DNA of 64,000 nt. Source: Mytilus galloprovincialis. Its lineage: Eukaryota; Mollusca; Bivalvia; Mytilida; Mytilidae. Position numbers and translations under genes: made by a program. Within the stretch, counting starts at the first letter, position 1; every line of letters starts with the position of its first letter. The notes beneath the pieces were generated by a model. The model searched no databases, was not told the origin of the DNA, and saw only the letters and a program-made list of their open reading frames with translations. Location: positions 8,370,101 to 8,434,100 of the forward strand of contig NC_134845.1 in the NCBI RefSeq assembly GCF_965363235.1, in the 5' to 3' direction. Below are positions 24,266-36,262 of the stretch, one piece after another.

Positions 24266-26257
24266 ATAAATTTTATTTCTTACCATTTCTCCGTCCAGAT
24301 TAGATTTTGTGTTTTATTTTTTTTTATTTTTAAGTGTATTTACTAATTAATGGCATTATTTATACTGTTGTGAGTTTTAATAGGACATTTATTTTTTATA
24401 GAAAGTTTTAATCTTTTCATAGAGTTATCATGGTTACAGACAGCAATATTATTTCTGAGTGTTAAAAATTTTTATTTTAGCATTTATATTTCCTAAAAGA
24501 ATATCAGGATTTTATCATATTAACTTAAAACTTTGATTAGACATTGATCACTTTTTGTTGTGAGTGTGATAATGCTTATAAGCTGAGAAAAATATACCTC
24601 TAAAACCTGTCAACATTAGAAAAAAAATTGTTTCATTCACTATACTTGAACATCTTGAATATAAAAATGAATGGTTTATACACAGATGTTATTATTTTGA
24701 ATGTAATTACAGGACAATTAGTTTTATTTATACAATAACAGCTTTTCTGTTTAACAATAAGAAAAAAAACCATATTTATGTTTTTGAAATATGAACAGAT
24801 TGTACCTACATCTGGGCATTTTGCAATATTTTTTTATGTCATTGATTTGATATGTAGATAAATGTGTAGATATATGTTGTTTTGATACATTGATATTGAT
24901 ATACAAATTTGGTGCTAAATCAATATGTCATACCTCATTTTTAAGTTGTATGTTAAAGGTTGAAAAAGGATGCTCTGTAATTTCAGAAATTAAAATTATT
25001 GATGTAGTAATTTGAAAAATGTTATTGCATTCAGATCATATGATTTGTAACTTGCATTTTTGTGTTGATGTGGTTATAAATATTTCAGTAAGAGATTACT
25101 GTTAAGTCCCTATGTATTTTAGTAAACATTTTAGTAGATATTACTAAATAAGGATGGTGCTAATAATTTGTCCTGATGGTATTGTCAACAGATCCTTGTT
25201 GTTGACAGATAATGAATAGTCTTTTTTAGTAAAGAACTGAACCAAACATTTGTTTTGAATATTTCTTAGATCAGTTATAATTACCAATTATTTCATACAA
25301 CTATTTTGATTATAGTAAATTTATGTCTACTAGTTGCAAACTGGGAAAGGTTCTGATATTTTACACACTATAACAAGCATGAATTATGGTCCTTGAACTT
25401 AACTAATATGATAAAAGTCACATATACTTATATTTTACATATATATTTACAATTAATATAGAAGTTTAAGGATTTTACTATTCAACTGATCACTTAATAA
25501 AAATGGCATTTTTATGGCTATCATTTGTGGATTAAGATAGTTTTTGTTATATATGCACAATCATAGACTAGTTGATAGAAATTTGTCTCAATTTAAACAC
25601 TCAAATATTTATGACAGCAGGAAATTTATTATACCTTTTAAAAAGATGAGCCAAATTTAAAGGCCAGTCTGGAATGAGATTATTTTTTTACTGTATTTGT
25701 TAGTAATGCAACTAATTTTAAAGATAGAACTTAAAAATCCAAACCACACAGATATTTATATATTAATATAGTCACATAATCTTTATAGTGCAATTAAAAA
25801 CCAACCATGTCCTCATTTAGCTATAAAGTCAAATTTAGTTTTACTTATTGATTTGTTTTTAAAACCTCATTTATTTGTAAAGCATGTTTTTGACCTTTAA
25901 AATCATAGATGTTTAGTTATTTTGATATATTTTTATGCATTAACCAAAATAAATCTAAGAAACTTCATTTTATCTTTTTCTATGAATAATTTCAATAAGC
26001 AGTAGCCGTTTTTGATTCACTATTATATTTGGGAAAATCCTTGGAAATTATTTTGTCATAGTTAAATATTTTAGGTTAATACTGATTTGGCTTTAAAATC
26101 CATTATTATATAAATCAGTTTCTTTTCTGACGGTTAAAAATATGTTTGGTATTTTTTTTCTGACCTCTCCAAGGTCATATACATTAAAAATGAGTAACAG
26201 TGAGAAAGACATGAAAAACATTTATAGAGGTTTTATTCTATATAATAGTTATACATT
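24266..26257 (+). other. SGCB 3' UTR and AT-rich downstream sequence
   Basis: Very AT-rich, with no exon-like sequence. It probably starts with the SGCB 3' untranslated region. I cannot place the poly(A) site from sequence alone. Confidence 0.4.
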
Positions 26258-26317
26258 TTTATACGACCGCAAAATTTGAAAAATTTTTCGTCGTATATTG
26301 CTATCACGTTGGCGTCG

Positions 26318-26352
<35 letters not shown>

Positions 26353-28262
26353 CTGCGTCCGAATACTTTTAGTTTTCGTACTCTAACTTTAGTAAAAGTG
26401 AATGGAAATCTATGAAATTTTAACACAAGGTTTATGACCACAAAAGGAAGGTTGGTATTGATTTTGGGAGTTTTGGTACCAACATTTTAGGAATTAGGGG
26501 CCAAAAAGGGCCCAAATAAGCATTTTCTTGGTTTTCGCACTATAACTTTAGTTTAAGTTAATAGAAATCTATGAAATTTTGACACAAGGTTTATGACCAC
26601 AAAAGAACGGTTGGGATCGATTTTGGGAGTTTTGGTTTTAACAGTTTAGGAATTAGGGGCCAAAAAAGGGCCCAAATAAGCATTATTCTTGGTTTTCGCA
26701 CAATAACTTTAGTTTAAGTAAATAGAAATCAATGAAATTTAAACACATTGTTAATGACTACAAAAGGAAGGTTGGTATTGATTTTGGGAGTTTAGGTCCC
26801 AACAGTTTAGGAATTAGGGGCCAAAAAGGGACCCAAATAAGCATTTTTCTTGGTTTTCGCTCCATAACGTTAGTATAAGTAAATAGAAATCTATGAAATT
26901 TAAACACAAGGTTTATGACCATAAAAGGAAGGTTGGTATTGATTTTGGGAGTTTTGGTCCCAACAGAATAAGGGGCCCAAAGGGTCCAAAATTAAACTTT
27001 GTTGGATTTCATCAAAATTGAATAATTGGGGTTCTTTGATATGCCGAATCTAACTGTCATGACTGTGTATGTAGATTCTTAACCTTTGGTCCCGTTTTCA
27101 AATTAGTCTACATTAAGGTCCAAAGGGTCCAAAATTAAACTTACTTTGATTTTGACAAAAAAATGAATCAGTTAGGTTCTTTGATATGCTGAATCTAAAA
27201 ATGTACTTAGATTCTTGATTATTGGCCCAGTTTTCAAGTTGGTCCAAATCGGGGTCCAAAATTAAACTTTGTTTGATTTCATCAAAAATTGAATAAATGG
27301 GGTTCTTTGATATACCAAATCTAACTGTGTATGTAGATTCTTCATTTTTGGTCCTGTTTTCAAATTGGTCTACACTAAAGTCCAAAGGGTCCAAAATTAA
27401 ACTTAGTCTGATTTTAACAAAAATTGAAATCTTGGGGTTCTTTGATATGCTGAATCCAAAAATGTACTTAGATTTTTTATTATGGGCCCAGTTTTCAAGT
27501 TGGTCCAAATCAGGATCCAAAATTATTATATTAAGTATTGTGCAATAGCAAGTCTTTTCAATTGCACAGTATTGCGCAATGGCAAGAAATATCTAATTGC
27601 ACAATATTGTGAAATAGCAAATTTTTTTTTAATTAGAGTTATCTTTCTTTGTCCAGAATAGTAAGCAAGAAATATCTAATTGCAAAATATTGTGCAATAG
27701 CAAGATTTTTTTTAATTGGAGTTATCTTTCTTTGTCCAGAATCAACTTAAATCTTTGTTATATACAATATACAATGTATATTCACTTTTTACTACCAACT
27801 GATAAATTAAAATAATCTTTACCATTCAGTGATAACAAGCAGTTTTTTTTACATCTTAATATTTTATGATGTATTTAAATGAGTAGTTATTGTTGCAAAC
27901 TCCATTAGAAATTTTAATTGAGATTAGTTTTGGAATAAGGGAAAGGGGAATGTGATTAAAAAAATTGGGTTCAATTTTTCTCATTTGAAATTTCATAAAA
28001 TAAAAAAGAAAATTTCTTCAAACATTTTTTTGAGAGGATTAATATTCAACAGCATAGTGAATTGCTCTAAGAGAAAACAAAAATTTTAAGTTCATTAGAA
28101 CACATTCATTCTGTGTCAGAAACCTATGCTGTGTCAACTATTTAATCACAATCCAAATTTAGAGCTGAATCCAGCTTGAATGTTGTGTCCATACTTGCCC
28201 CAACTGTTCAGGGTTCAACCTCTGCGGTCGTATAAAGCTACGCCCTGCGGAGCATCTGGTTA
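26258..28262 (+). mobile_element. Helentron/pearl-like element C, 2 kb
   Basis: Opens TATACGACCGCAAAATTTG, then a long GTC microsatellite (26310-26352). About four core units of roughly 170-185 bp follow (26360-26990, 'GGAATTAGGGGCCAAAAAGG'), then units of roughly 130 bp around 'GGTTCTTTGATATGC' (27020-27520) and short 'AATTGCACAATATTG' repeats. It closes with TGCGGTCGTATA, inverted to the start, and the hairpin GCTACGC-CCT-GCGGAGC (28238-28254), followed by ATCTGGTT. Confidence 0.65.
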
Positions 28263-28423
28263 TTATTATTTTATATTTATACATATATTAAAAAAAAATG
28301 ACAAAAGTATACATTGTTTATTGAGTAAATTAAACTGAAATTTGTTTTAATCATTAAAATCTTAAAAAAGGAGTATTGAGAACATAAAAGCTGGTTTTTA
28401 TATAGATTGCTTATATTGGAACT

Positions 28424-28505
28424 AGCGTCACTGATGAGTCTTGTGTAGACGAAACGAGCGTCTGTCATACTAAATTATAATCCTGGTACCTTTGATAACT
28501 ATTTA
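28424..28505 (+). ncRNA. hammerhead-ribozyme-like relic
   Basis: Contains the conserved core words CTGATGA and GAAA around a 4-bp stem II (GTCT/AGAC), then a very short stem III and a GTC cleavage triplet. Stem I (GCGTCA with TGTCAT) has mismatches, so activity is doubtful. The same text continues as in the copies at 41631 and 46664. Confidence 0.6.
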
Positions 28506-28849
28506 CACATTCAATATGTTAGCATTATGTATAATGGGTGTACATTTTATTGTTATTCAAGATGTTTTATGCTGAAATTTTATGCATGAATAAAAAACTA
28601 TTTAAGCTGAAATTATATCATTTTGTTAAAAAAAAGTCTTATTAGTTGGTGTTATCCAAAACTTTCACTTGGCATTGTCCTTGTCTTTAAAGTTTAAAAA
28701 GATTTCTTATCTGACATCAATTCATCAATTTTACCCAACTTGGTTGTCCCCAGAATGATCATTTTGACATTTCTATTAAATGGATTGAGCCATTTACCAA
28801 TTGCCAACCATTCTTAGGGATAATACTGATGAAGAAAATATATTGTTGT

Positions 28850-29842
28850 TTTTATACGACTGCAAAATTTTTGCGGTCGTGTATTGGTATCACATCGTCG
28901 TTGTCAGCATCGTCCGAAGACATATGGTTTCCGGTTAATAACTTTTAGTATAAATAAATAAAAATCTATAAAATTTTAACACAATGATTATATCCACAAA
29001 AGGAAGGTTGGGATTGATTTTGGGGGTTAAGGGCCCATCCGTTTAGGAATTAGGGGCCCAAAACATACATTTATCTAGTTCCAGAACAGTAAGTTGTGTA
29101 TAAGTATTTCAATTACTCTGAAATTTTACCACAATGTTCATACTATTAAGTAGAAGATTGGGATTTATTTTAAGGGTTATGGGGCAAACAGTTTAGGAAT
29201 TAAGGGCCAAAAAGGGACCAAAAACAAGCATTTTTGAAGTTTCTGGACAATAACTTATGTTTAACTGTATGGATCTCTCTGACATTGTACCACAAGATTC
29301 CATATAATGAAGGGAAGGATTGATGTCAGTTTTGGGTTAATATCCCTGAACATTTAGGAATAAGGGGCCAAAAAAGGGCAAAAAAAGAATTTTTCTAGTT
29401 TACAGACAATAACTTGTGTTTAAGTGCATGGATCTCTATGAAATTATATTACAAGGTTTCTTACTACAAAGGAAAGGCTTGAATTGAGTTTTAGGGTTCT
29501 TGCTCCATGGGGGTTTCAATCAGTGAGGGGCGGGGTGAGGTATAAAATTTTTCTCGTTTCAGATTTCAGAAATTATAAAGATTTTTCCTTCAAATATTTT
29601 TTTTGGAGGGGATTTATATTCAACAGCATAGTATAAGGCTCAAAAGCAAAAAAAAATTGTTTTAAGTTCATTAGAACACATTCATTCTGTGTCAGAAACC
29701 TTTGCTGTGTCAACTATTTAATCGCAATCCAAATTCAGAGCTGTAGCTGTTTCAAGCTTGAATGTTGTGTCCATACTTGCCCCAACTGTTCAGGGTTTAA
29801 CCTCTGAGGTTGTATAAAGCTGCGCCCTGTTGAGCATCTGGT
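28850..29842 (+). mobile_element. Helentron/pearl-like element D
   Basis: A diverged relative of element C. It has the same opening (TATACGACTGCAAAATTT), a short microsatellite-like zone with GTCGTTGTC, about three or four core units with 'GGAATTAGGGGCC', the same 3' block from 'ACACATTCATTCTGTGTCAG', and the ending ATCTGGTT. The 3' hairpin is weaker than in C. Confidence 0.6.
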
Positions 29843-29892
29843 TTCTGTTTAATGTGAACACTGACTTTTAAATTTAAATTGTCTTTAAATAA

Positions 29893-30960
29893 ATAAAGGC
29901 AACAGTATTAAACCGCTGTTTGAAATTCATAAATCAATTGAGAGAAAAAAACAAATCTGGGTTACAAATTAAAACTAAGGGCAACACATCAAATATAAGA
30001 GAAGTACTACAACAACAGAAACACAACATTAAAATGTAACACAAACAGAAACCAACATACAATGGCCTTTTTCCTGACTTGGTTCAGAACATTTAAAAAA
30101 AAATGGTGGGTTGAACCTGGTTTTGCGGCTCGCCAAACCTCGTGCTTTTATGGCAATGTTAACATCAAAATGACAACATTACATAACAGGACTATAGTAC
30201 AAATAAATGCAAGAACATTCAGGACAAATAAATACACAAATAAACATTACAATAGGACATTTCAACATGCTAATAGTTACAATACGTGAATTTCGGCTAC
30301 ATAAGACTCACCATTGACGTTAGATAACAAAAGTAAAGAAAGCAAAACAGGTACAAAGTTGAAGATCATTGGTGACTCAAAATTCTAAAAAATGATTCCA
30401 AATACGGCTAAGGTTATCTATGCAAGGGATAAGAAAATCTTTAGTAAATTTATAAAAACAATGACCATATAATTAATGTCCATGTCAACATCGAAGTGGT
30501 GACTTACCACAAAATAAAAACAAACACGTAAAACAAAAAACGAAAGCACATAAATCGGTACAAAATAACCATTGCCACCTACAGAATAACGCTATGCTAC
30601 AAAATGACGTCACAGGTAAAAGTGACGTCACGATAATTTTGACAATTTTGATATAGTTCTAAATCAGGTTTGTAATTATGGCATTTAATGTATAATACAA
30701 CAATTACAATTTAATTAATCTAGAATTGTGTTAGAACCAGATAATTTATTGTATTATCTAGCTATCTAGGTATTAATTTTTATAAATAAAACTATAAAAC
30801 AAATAAATCGTATACGTTAAGTTGCCCCAAACTAAATTCTTATAAATGAACTGGGTGATTAATTATCTTTACTTTTACATACGAATAGAATATAAAAGTA
30901 ACCCCTTCCCTTCAGTAAATATCGTCAATGTCAATTGGATTTTTATTTGGATTGATCTAT
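29893..30960 (-). repeat. 1-kb mussel interspersed repeat, copy 1
   Basis: Starts 'AAGGCAACAGTATTAAACCG' and includes the complement of 'AACCAGGTTCAACCC', a tRNA B-box-like word. A related copy is at 41980-43075 and a shorter one, opposite strand, at 59576-59995. The copies share the TGACGTCAC stretch and the 'GAACTGGGTGATTA'-type stretch further on. Class unresolved. Confidence 0.55.
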
Positions 30961-31476
30961 AAAAACCACAATTCTAAACCAGTTAAATAGGGAAATCATT
31001 TAGGCCATTGTCAGCTGTTTAAGTTAACTTTCTGGTCATAAAAACCTTCTTCCTCCGCCAAAAAACTGGCGCTAGCTTAATTTTTTGCAAAACCAAAATT
31101 CAGTGTGTAAAATACCCTAGTCATAAAGTGATTACCTAACACATTTTAAAATCTGGGGTTTTACCTCTGTTTGATAGAAAGTTAGGACTTCAGATACACT
31201 TGGATGATTTCAAAATATCAAAACTTAATTTTTTTTACCTCTATAAGTTGGAACTTACAGATGGCACAACTGTAAATATTGGTGAAATAAAATTTCTGTT
31301 CTAGTATACTAAGTAGTACACACCATAATAATCAGGGGAAGCAATCACACCTGTCACTTCAGGGTGTTTAAAGTCATAATCAACAAGTGACCGGTGAAAA
31401 ATAATGTTATTCCAATTCTTGAACCAATGCATACAAACATCATAAACTTAGTCTTCTGTGCACGATTTTATCATTT

Positions 31477-31797
31477 TTTATGCCCCACCTACGATAGTAG
31501 AGGGGCATTATGTTTTCTGGTCTGTGCGTCCGTTCGTTCGTCCGTCTGTTCGTCCGTCCGTCCGTCTGTCTGTCTGTTCGTCCGTCTGTCCCGCTTCAGG
31601 TTAAAGTTTTTGGTCAAGGTAGTTTTTGATGAAGTTGAAGTCCAATTGACTTCAAACTTGGTACACATGTTCCCTATGATATGATCTTTTTAATTTTAAT
31701 GCCAAATTAGAGATTTTACCCGAATTTCACGGTCCACTGAACATAGAAAATGATAGTGCGAGTGGGGCATTCGTGTACTGAGGACACATTCTTGTTT
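31477..31797 (+). mobile_element. Helentron/pearl-like element E (short)
   Basis: Opens TATGCCCCACC, followed by a GTCCGTTCGTTCGTCC microsatellite (31526-31590). One core unit follows ('ACACATGTTCCCTATGATAT'), then GTGGGGCA inverted to the opening, and a small hairpin (GTGT...ACAC, 31773-31787) followed by ATTCTTG. Confidence 0.6.
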
Positions 31798-32310
31798 CGC
31801 ATAGATTTCGTATAATCGTCAATTTTTTTTCTCAATCAGTCAGTGTTGTGAAAATATGGCAGGTAATTAAAGTTCGTGTTTTGAAGACGAAGTTTAATGA
31901 TTGTCACCTGGTTGTCAACAAACAACAAAAAACATGGATATCGAGCACGTGTTTAACATGTACAATCAGATGATAGTTTATTTTAAGGACATCCATGCGT
32001 ATTGCGATCACCGGATTTTTACGAGATGGGTCACACTGAGGTCACTTTGCATACGGAAAATATGTCGGGGAATTGCTTCCTTTTAGGAAGCAGTTAACAT
32101 AAAGTAAACTTCTTCTAAATATGAACAAATTAAAGAATTTTCTCCACAAAAAAGTATATGTACATAAGTTTATGAAAACTATCCATTAAGTTATAAAAAA
32201 ACATATGCATTTTTTTTTTAATTTGAGATTTCTTATGACTTTAAAGATAATATCATTATACATGTTATATTTGAGTTGTTACTCATAAATATAGTACAAA
32301 CCATTGCCTC
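31798..32310. other. spacer between two related elements
   Basis: AT-rich. A 61-codon frame at 31901-32086 has no recognised motif. Confidence 0.35.
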
Positions 32311-32578
32311 CCATTGTATGCTATTATGTTTTTCACTCTGTGCGTTCGTTCATCCGTCCGTTCGTCCGCCCGTCTGTCCCGATTCCGGTTAAAGTGTTTG
32401 CTTAAGCTGAAGTCCAATCAACTTGAAACTTGAACACATGTTCCCTATAATATGATCTTTCTTATTTTAATAAAAAAAATAGAGTTTTGACCCGATTTCA
32501 CAGTTCACAGTACTGAACATAGAAAATGATAGTGCGAGTGGGGCATCGGTGTACTAAGGACACAGTCTTGGTTTTTGT
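32311..32578 (+). mobile_element. Helentron/pearl-like element F (5'-truncated relative of E)
   Basis: Shares with E the CGTTCGTTCATCCGTCC microsatellite, the 'ACACATGTTCCCTATAATAT' core and the 'GATAGTGCGAGTGGGGCAT' end. The opening is degraded. Confidence 0.6.
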
Positions 32579-33105
32579 ATTCTTTTGTTGTATTATTATC
32601 AGACTGTCGGTTATTATTTACTCTTTGTTATTGACAGATATTGATAATATATTAAAAAAGTTTCTTAAAAATCCAACTGGTTTTGTGTTATCAATATTTC
32701 TGCTCCAATATTGAGTGAGGTTTGGACGCAAAGATACTTTTTAAATGGGTGAGATAAGTATAAAAATTGTTATGTATTTATAAATATAAACATAAAGGCA
32801 GCAACATTTTTAGGTAATTTTGCACAATATATTACATAAAGGTAGGTACAATTTATAGTTAGTTTTTATCGATATTCACATTAAGCTGATATTCTCTAGT
32901 GTATTCGAGAATTTTAATTGTTTTTGGTAAAATCCTATTTCTGTAAAGAGTCTACAGTTTGGATTACAGGAATTACACGCACTTCCCAAGGAGTTGTTTT
33001 TAGATACATTGTATGTATAACAATTTATAAGAACATTTGCGCGTTTTGCTAGCGTTTCAACGGCTCTATTTGAAACGTGATTTTATTTTTGAAACACTGC
33101 TTCTT
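32579..33105. other. spacer downstream of the TRIM-like gene
   Basis: AT-rich, no gene seen. Contains the presumed 3' untranslated region of the minus-strand gene that ends at 33106. Confidence 0.35.
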
Positions 33106-34797
33106 TCATTCCTTAAATTCTAGTACGTGTAAATTGTTTCCAGTGTGTCCACATCCAATAAGTATTTTATCATCCGTTGATATAGTCATTGCATACGGAT
33201 TAGTTACATTAAAGTCTAGCAATCTCCATGTATTTAGAAAAGCGCCTTTAGAATCAAGAGCCTGCAAGACACTCTGGCATGGATCCAATAAAACGACATT
33301 GTACAAAGGCGTGGAAACCATATCTGCAATAATTACGGAATTTGTCTCATTATCTCCGTATGTCCATTTAACCTTTCCTTTATTGTCCAGCATTACTAGT
33401 CTTCCAGAATAATCGGAAATGGAATCTGCAATACATATATCCGTACCGATCGACGTTATTTTATTTGGAAAACAGAACAAATCTTTATCGAAAATAAAAC
33501 GCGAAATAACTTCTCGTTCTGCTGTTATAACTATAATTTCTACTTTGCACGGTTCGTCCATTGGAAGCCAGTCTCTTCCGGTTTCAACTGTACTTATTAT
33601 AACATTGTTTTCACGAGTAGTATGTAGTGCTGTCGGTATCTGTGGGGCTGTATCAAAGAACACCTCTGTACAATCACTTATGATAGTACTAGTCAGATGT
33701 TGTTTTTTCGTCAAAAGTCTCAAATCTGTTTTATCAACTAGAATGACTATTATCTCGCCAGTTTGTAAAGCGGTTATGTCTTTCACATCGATATTCCACT
33801 TGTGTATTTCAATGATTTGATCATGGACAATTTTCAATAAACAAAGATTCTTCAACTCCAAATTTCTTACCAGTAATTCTTCATGTTTATACGATGCCAT
33901 TTTATCTATACACGACAGTCTGGTATCAAATGACTGAGTACATTGTAATTCAAACACAGGTTTTAATGTCAAGTCACCGAGTTTAAGAATTTTTAATTCT
34001 CTTTGAGAAAATTCGAAATAATTTGTGCGTTCTTTCTTCTTCTGTGCATATACTTTTTTAAGCAACAACTCTATGCTGCTTTCAAGATTAATCATTTGCG
34101 AAAGATCATGAGAATTGATTGCACGTTCAATTTCAGATCGTATTTTATTGATATTTCTTTTCATATCATCTAGTTCTGAACGTTCAGGTAGAATGTTTTG
34201 CTTTATTTCGTCCATATTTTTGTCTATTTGTTCATAGAATAACTCGGCTTGTTGATCCAGTAATTTTGTAACAGCATTTATTAAGTAGGTCTTCCAATCA
34301 TGAATTCCTGTCTTAGCTATGTCGGTCCTCTTTGTATGAAATTCCATCAAGTCATCGCATCTAGCATAGTTTCTAGAAATATTTGGAAGAATTGTTGTGT
34401 CAATTATTCCCTGATACTGTTTTAGTTTCGATACTTTAGTAGAAATAATTATTTTCATATCTCCCATTTCGTGCTTTTGATGCATTGTTAAAATGCAAGT
34501 AGCACAAACAAGTTGCTGACATTCTTGGCAACACATAATGTAATTTTCGTCCTCATGGAATTCACAACGAACTTGATGAATACGAATTGATTTGGAATCT
34601 TTTGATATTGCCCTCTTGTCTCTCAGATCAATAATTTGATGGACATACTTTGTTCTGACCTTTTCGTGCAGTTTCCGACACCTCGAACACAGAAGGAATG
34701 CACAATCTAAACATTTGAACTTAATATCCGTATTTTCCTCACACATATGGCATAATTGTGGCATTTGTGCTTCCGCATTTGAAATGTTGTCGGCCAT
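33106..34797 (-). CDS. TRIM-like B-box protein, intronless
   Basis: 563 residues in one exon, from an ATG at 34797. Residues about 15-56 form a first B-box-type zinc site (CHMC, then CLDC, then CSRC, then a histidine). Residues about 76-114 form a B-box2 (CEFH, then CCQEC, then CATC, then HQKH). About 118-265 is helical and charged, a likely coiled coil. About 285-563 resembles an NHL/WD-type propeller, with repeated beta-rich units (for example KITSIGTDICIADS and KILIGCGHTGN). No RING finger precedes the B-boxes, so a ubiquitin-ligase role is not shown; the family acts as scaffolds or E3 ligases in innate immunity and RNA control. RING-less TRIM-like genes are expanded in bivalves. No operon-like neighbour. 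Confidence 0.85.
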   Translation of the reverse strand: MADNISNAEAQMPQLCHMCEENTDIKFKCLDCAFLLCSRCRKLHEKVRTKYVHQIIDLRDKRAISKDSKSIRIHQVRCEFHEDENYIMCCQECQQLVCATCILTMHQKHEMGDMKIIISTKVSKLKQYQGIIDTTILPNISRNYARCDDLMEFHTKRTDIAKTGIHDWKTYLINAVTKLLDQQAELFYEQIDKNMDEIKQNILPERSELDDMKRNINKIRSEIERAINSHDLSQMINLESSIELLLKKVYAQKKKERTNYFEFSQRELKILKLGDLTLKPVFELQCTQSFDTRLSCIDKMASYKHEELLVRNLELKNLCLLKIVHDQIIEIHKWNIDVKDITALQTGEIIVILVDKTDLRLLTKKQHLTSTIISDCTEVFFDTAPQIPTALHTTRENNVIISTVETGRDWLPMDEPCKVEIIVITAEREVISRFIFDKDLFCFPNKITSIGTDICIADSISDYSGRLVMLDNKGKVKWTYGDNETNSVIIADMVSTPLYNVVLLDPCQSVLQALDSKGAFLNTWRLLDFNVTNPYAMTISTDDKILIGCGHTGNNLHVLEFKE

Positions 34798-34959
34798 ATT
34801 TATACATGTATATAATCGTAAAAATGACGTACCAAAGTATATCTTAAGTTATTTAAACATTTTATTGTTTACTTAAACCCAATATTTTACCTTTGAATTT
34901 TTTGAGGATATGAGATTATTTTATAGTGCATTAACTTTATGAGTCCAAATTATAACAAT

Positions 34960-35291
34960 ACAGAATGAACTTAAAAATGCATTGACTGTTTCCTTGTCAG
35001 AATGAACTAAAAAATGCATTGACTGTAGGCTTGCCAGATTGAACTAAAAAATGCATTGACTGTAGGCTTGTCAGAATGAACTAAAAATGCATTGACTGTT
35101 GCCTTGTCAGAATAAATTAAAAAATGTATTGACTGTAGGCTTGTCAGATTGAATTAAAAAATGCATTGACTGTTGGCTCGTCAGATTGAATTGAAAAATG
35201 CATTGACTGTAGGCTCGTCAGATTGAATTAAAAAATGCATTGACTGTTGGCTAGTCCGATTGAACTGAAAAATGCATTGACTGTAGGCTTG
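34960..35291 (+). repeat. 37-bp minisatellite upstream of the TRIM-like gene
   Basis: About nine copies of a 37-bp unit containing AAAAATGCATTGACTGT, with alternating AGGCTTGTCAG and TTGCCTTGTCAG parts. It begins about 160 bp upstream of the TRIM-like start codon and ends at the TTAA border of the next element. Confidence 0.9.
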
Positions 35292-36094
35292 TTAAACACA
35301 TATTTATTATCAACAGCAAGCTCAAGGTTAAGTGCCGCAACCTTTCAGCATTTTAAAATTTAGTTTGTAATATTATCATGTGAAAAAAGTATGATATTTT
35401 TAGATATTTTATTTCTTGCATTTCATCACCAACATGATTTAAAGATTGACAATTAATACATGTATTAAATATCACAATGCTCAAGTTAAAAATAATACCT
35501 TTATATGCTTTCAAGGTTTACATTCAGTTACTACATGTTGATTTAAATCAGAAAAATAAATAATAATTAAATGTTGAGTATTTAAAAAATATTATTGTAC
35601 TATTGATGATGTGCAATTTTTTCTTGTTTAAAGATTTTGCAGTTTAATAGACTGAATTTTACTTGGCCAGATTTTAGAAAGTAAACAGGGAAAAACCTTG
35701 AGATTTGTACAGCAGATTTGAATTATAGATCATTTATATCATTTTGAACTAATAGAACATCTAGATTTGTTAACCAACAACATGTTTGAAATATCTTGGT
35801 ACTAAGTTCTGGAATATGGAAGTTTTTATCACGTTCAATACTTCTTTCAACATGAATGCGAAGTTGTGCAATTTCCTGTGTCTGGAATACTTCCGCTGTT
35901 GAAAATTTGTCCTTTATACCTCTGAATGATGGAATATTCAAAGCTCACTGACGTTTTGCTACTAAATCACTGATGGTAAATCCTTTGTCAGCCATAACAC
36001 TATCGCCAAGCTCTAGTAGATCAAGAATATCACATTCACTTGTTGATTCACGGTCTGATACTCTACCATCCCAACCTTCTGATACAAATGAAAT

Positions 36095-36262
36095 TGTTGG
36101 AAATCACGCACAGAAGAGAACGTTAACGTAACGCGGCATTATTGTATATCCAACGTTGTGTACTTATGACGTTATCTTGTACTTCAGTCATCAATACAAA
36201 TTCATACAGTTTAGACGTCTTTGTTATATTACATGCAGTTTTAGTAAAACCACTTTACGATA
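36095..36262 (+). repeat. 5' LTR of the BEL/Pao element
   Basis: Starts TGTTGGAAATC and ends TTTACGATA, with a primer-binding-like TTGGTACCGTGACC directly after it. Identical by eye to 38664-38831. Confidence 0.9.

Noticed and set aside
27113-27548. ORFs of 135 codons (minus) and 83 codons (plus)
   Set aside because: They fall in the ~130-bp core repeats of Helentron-like element C. The repeating peptide reflects the DNA repeat.
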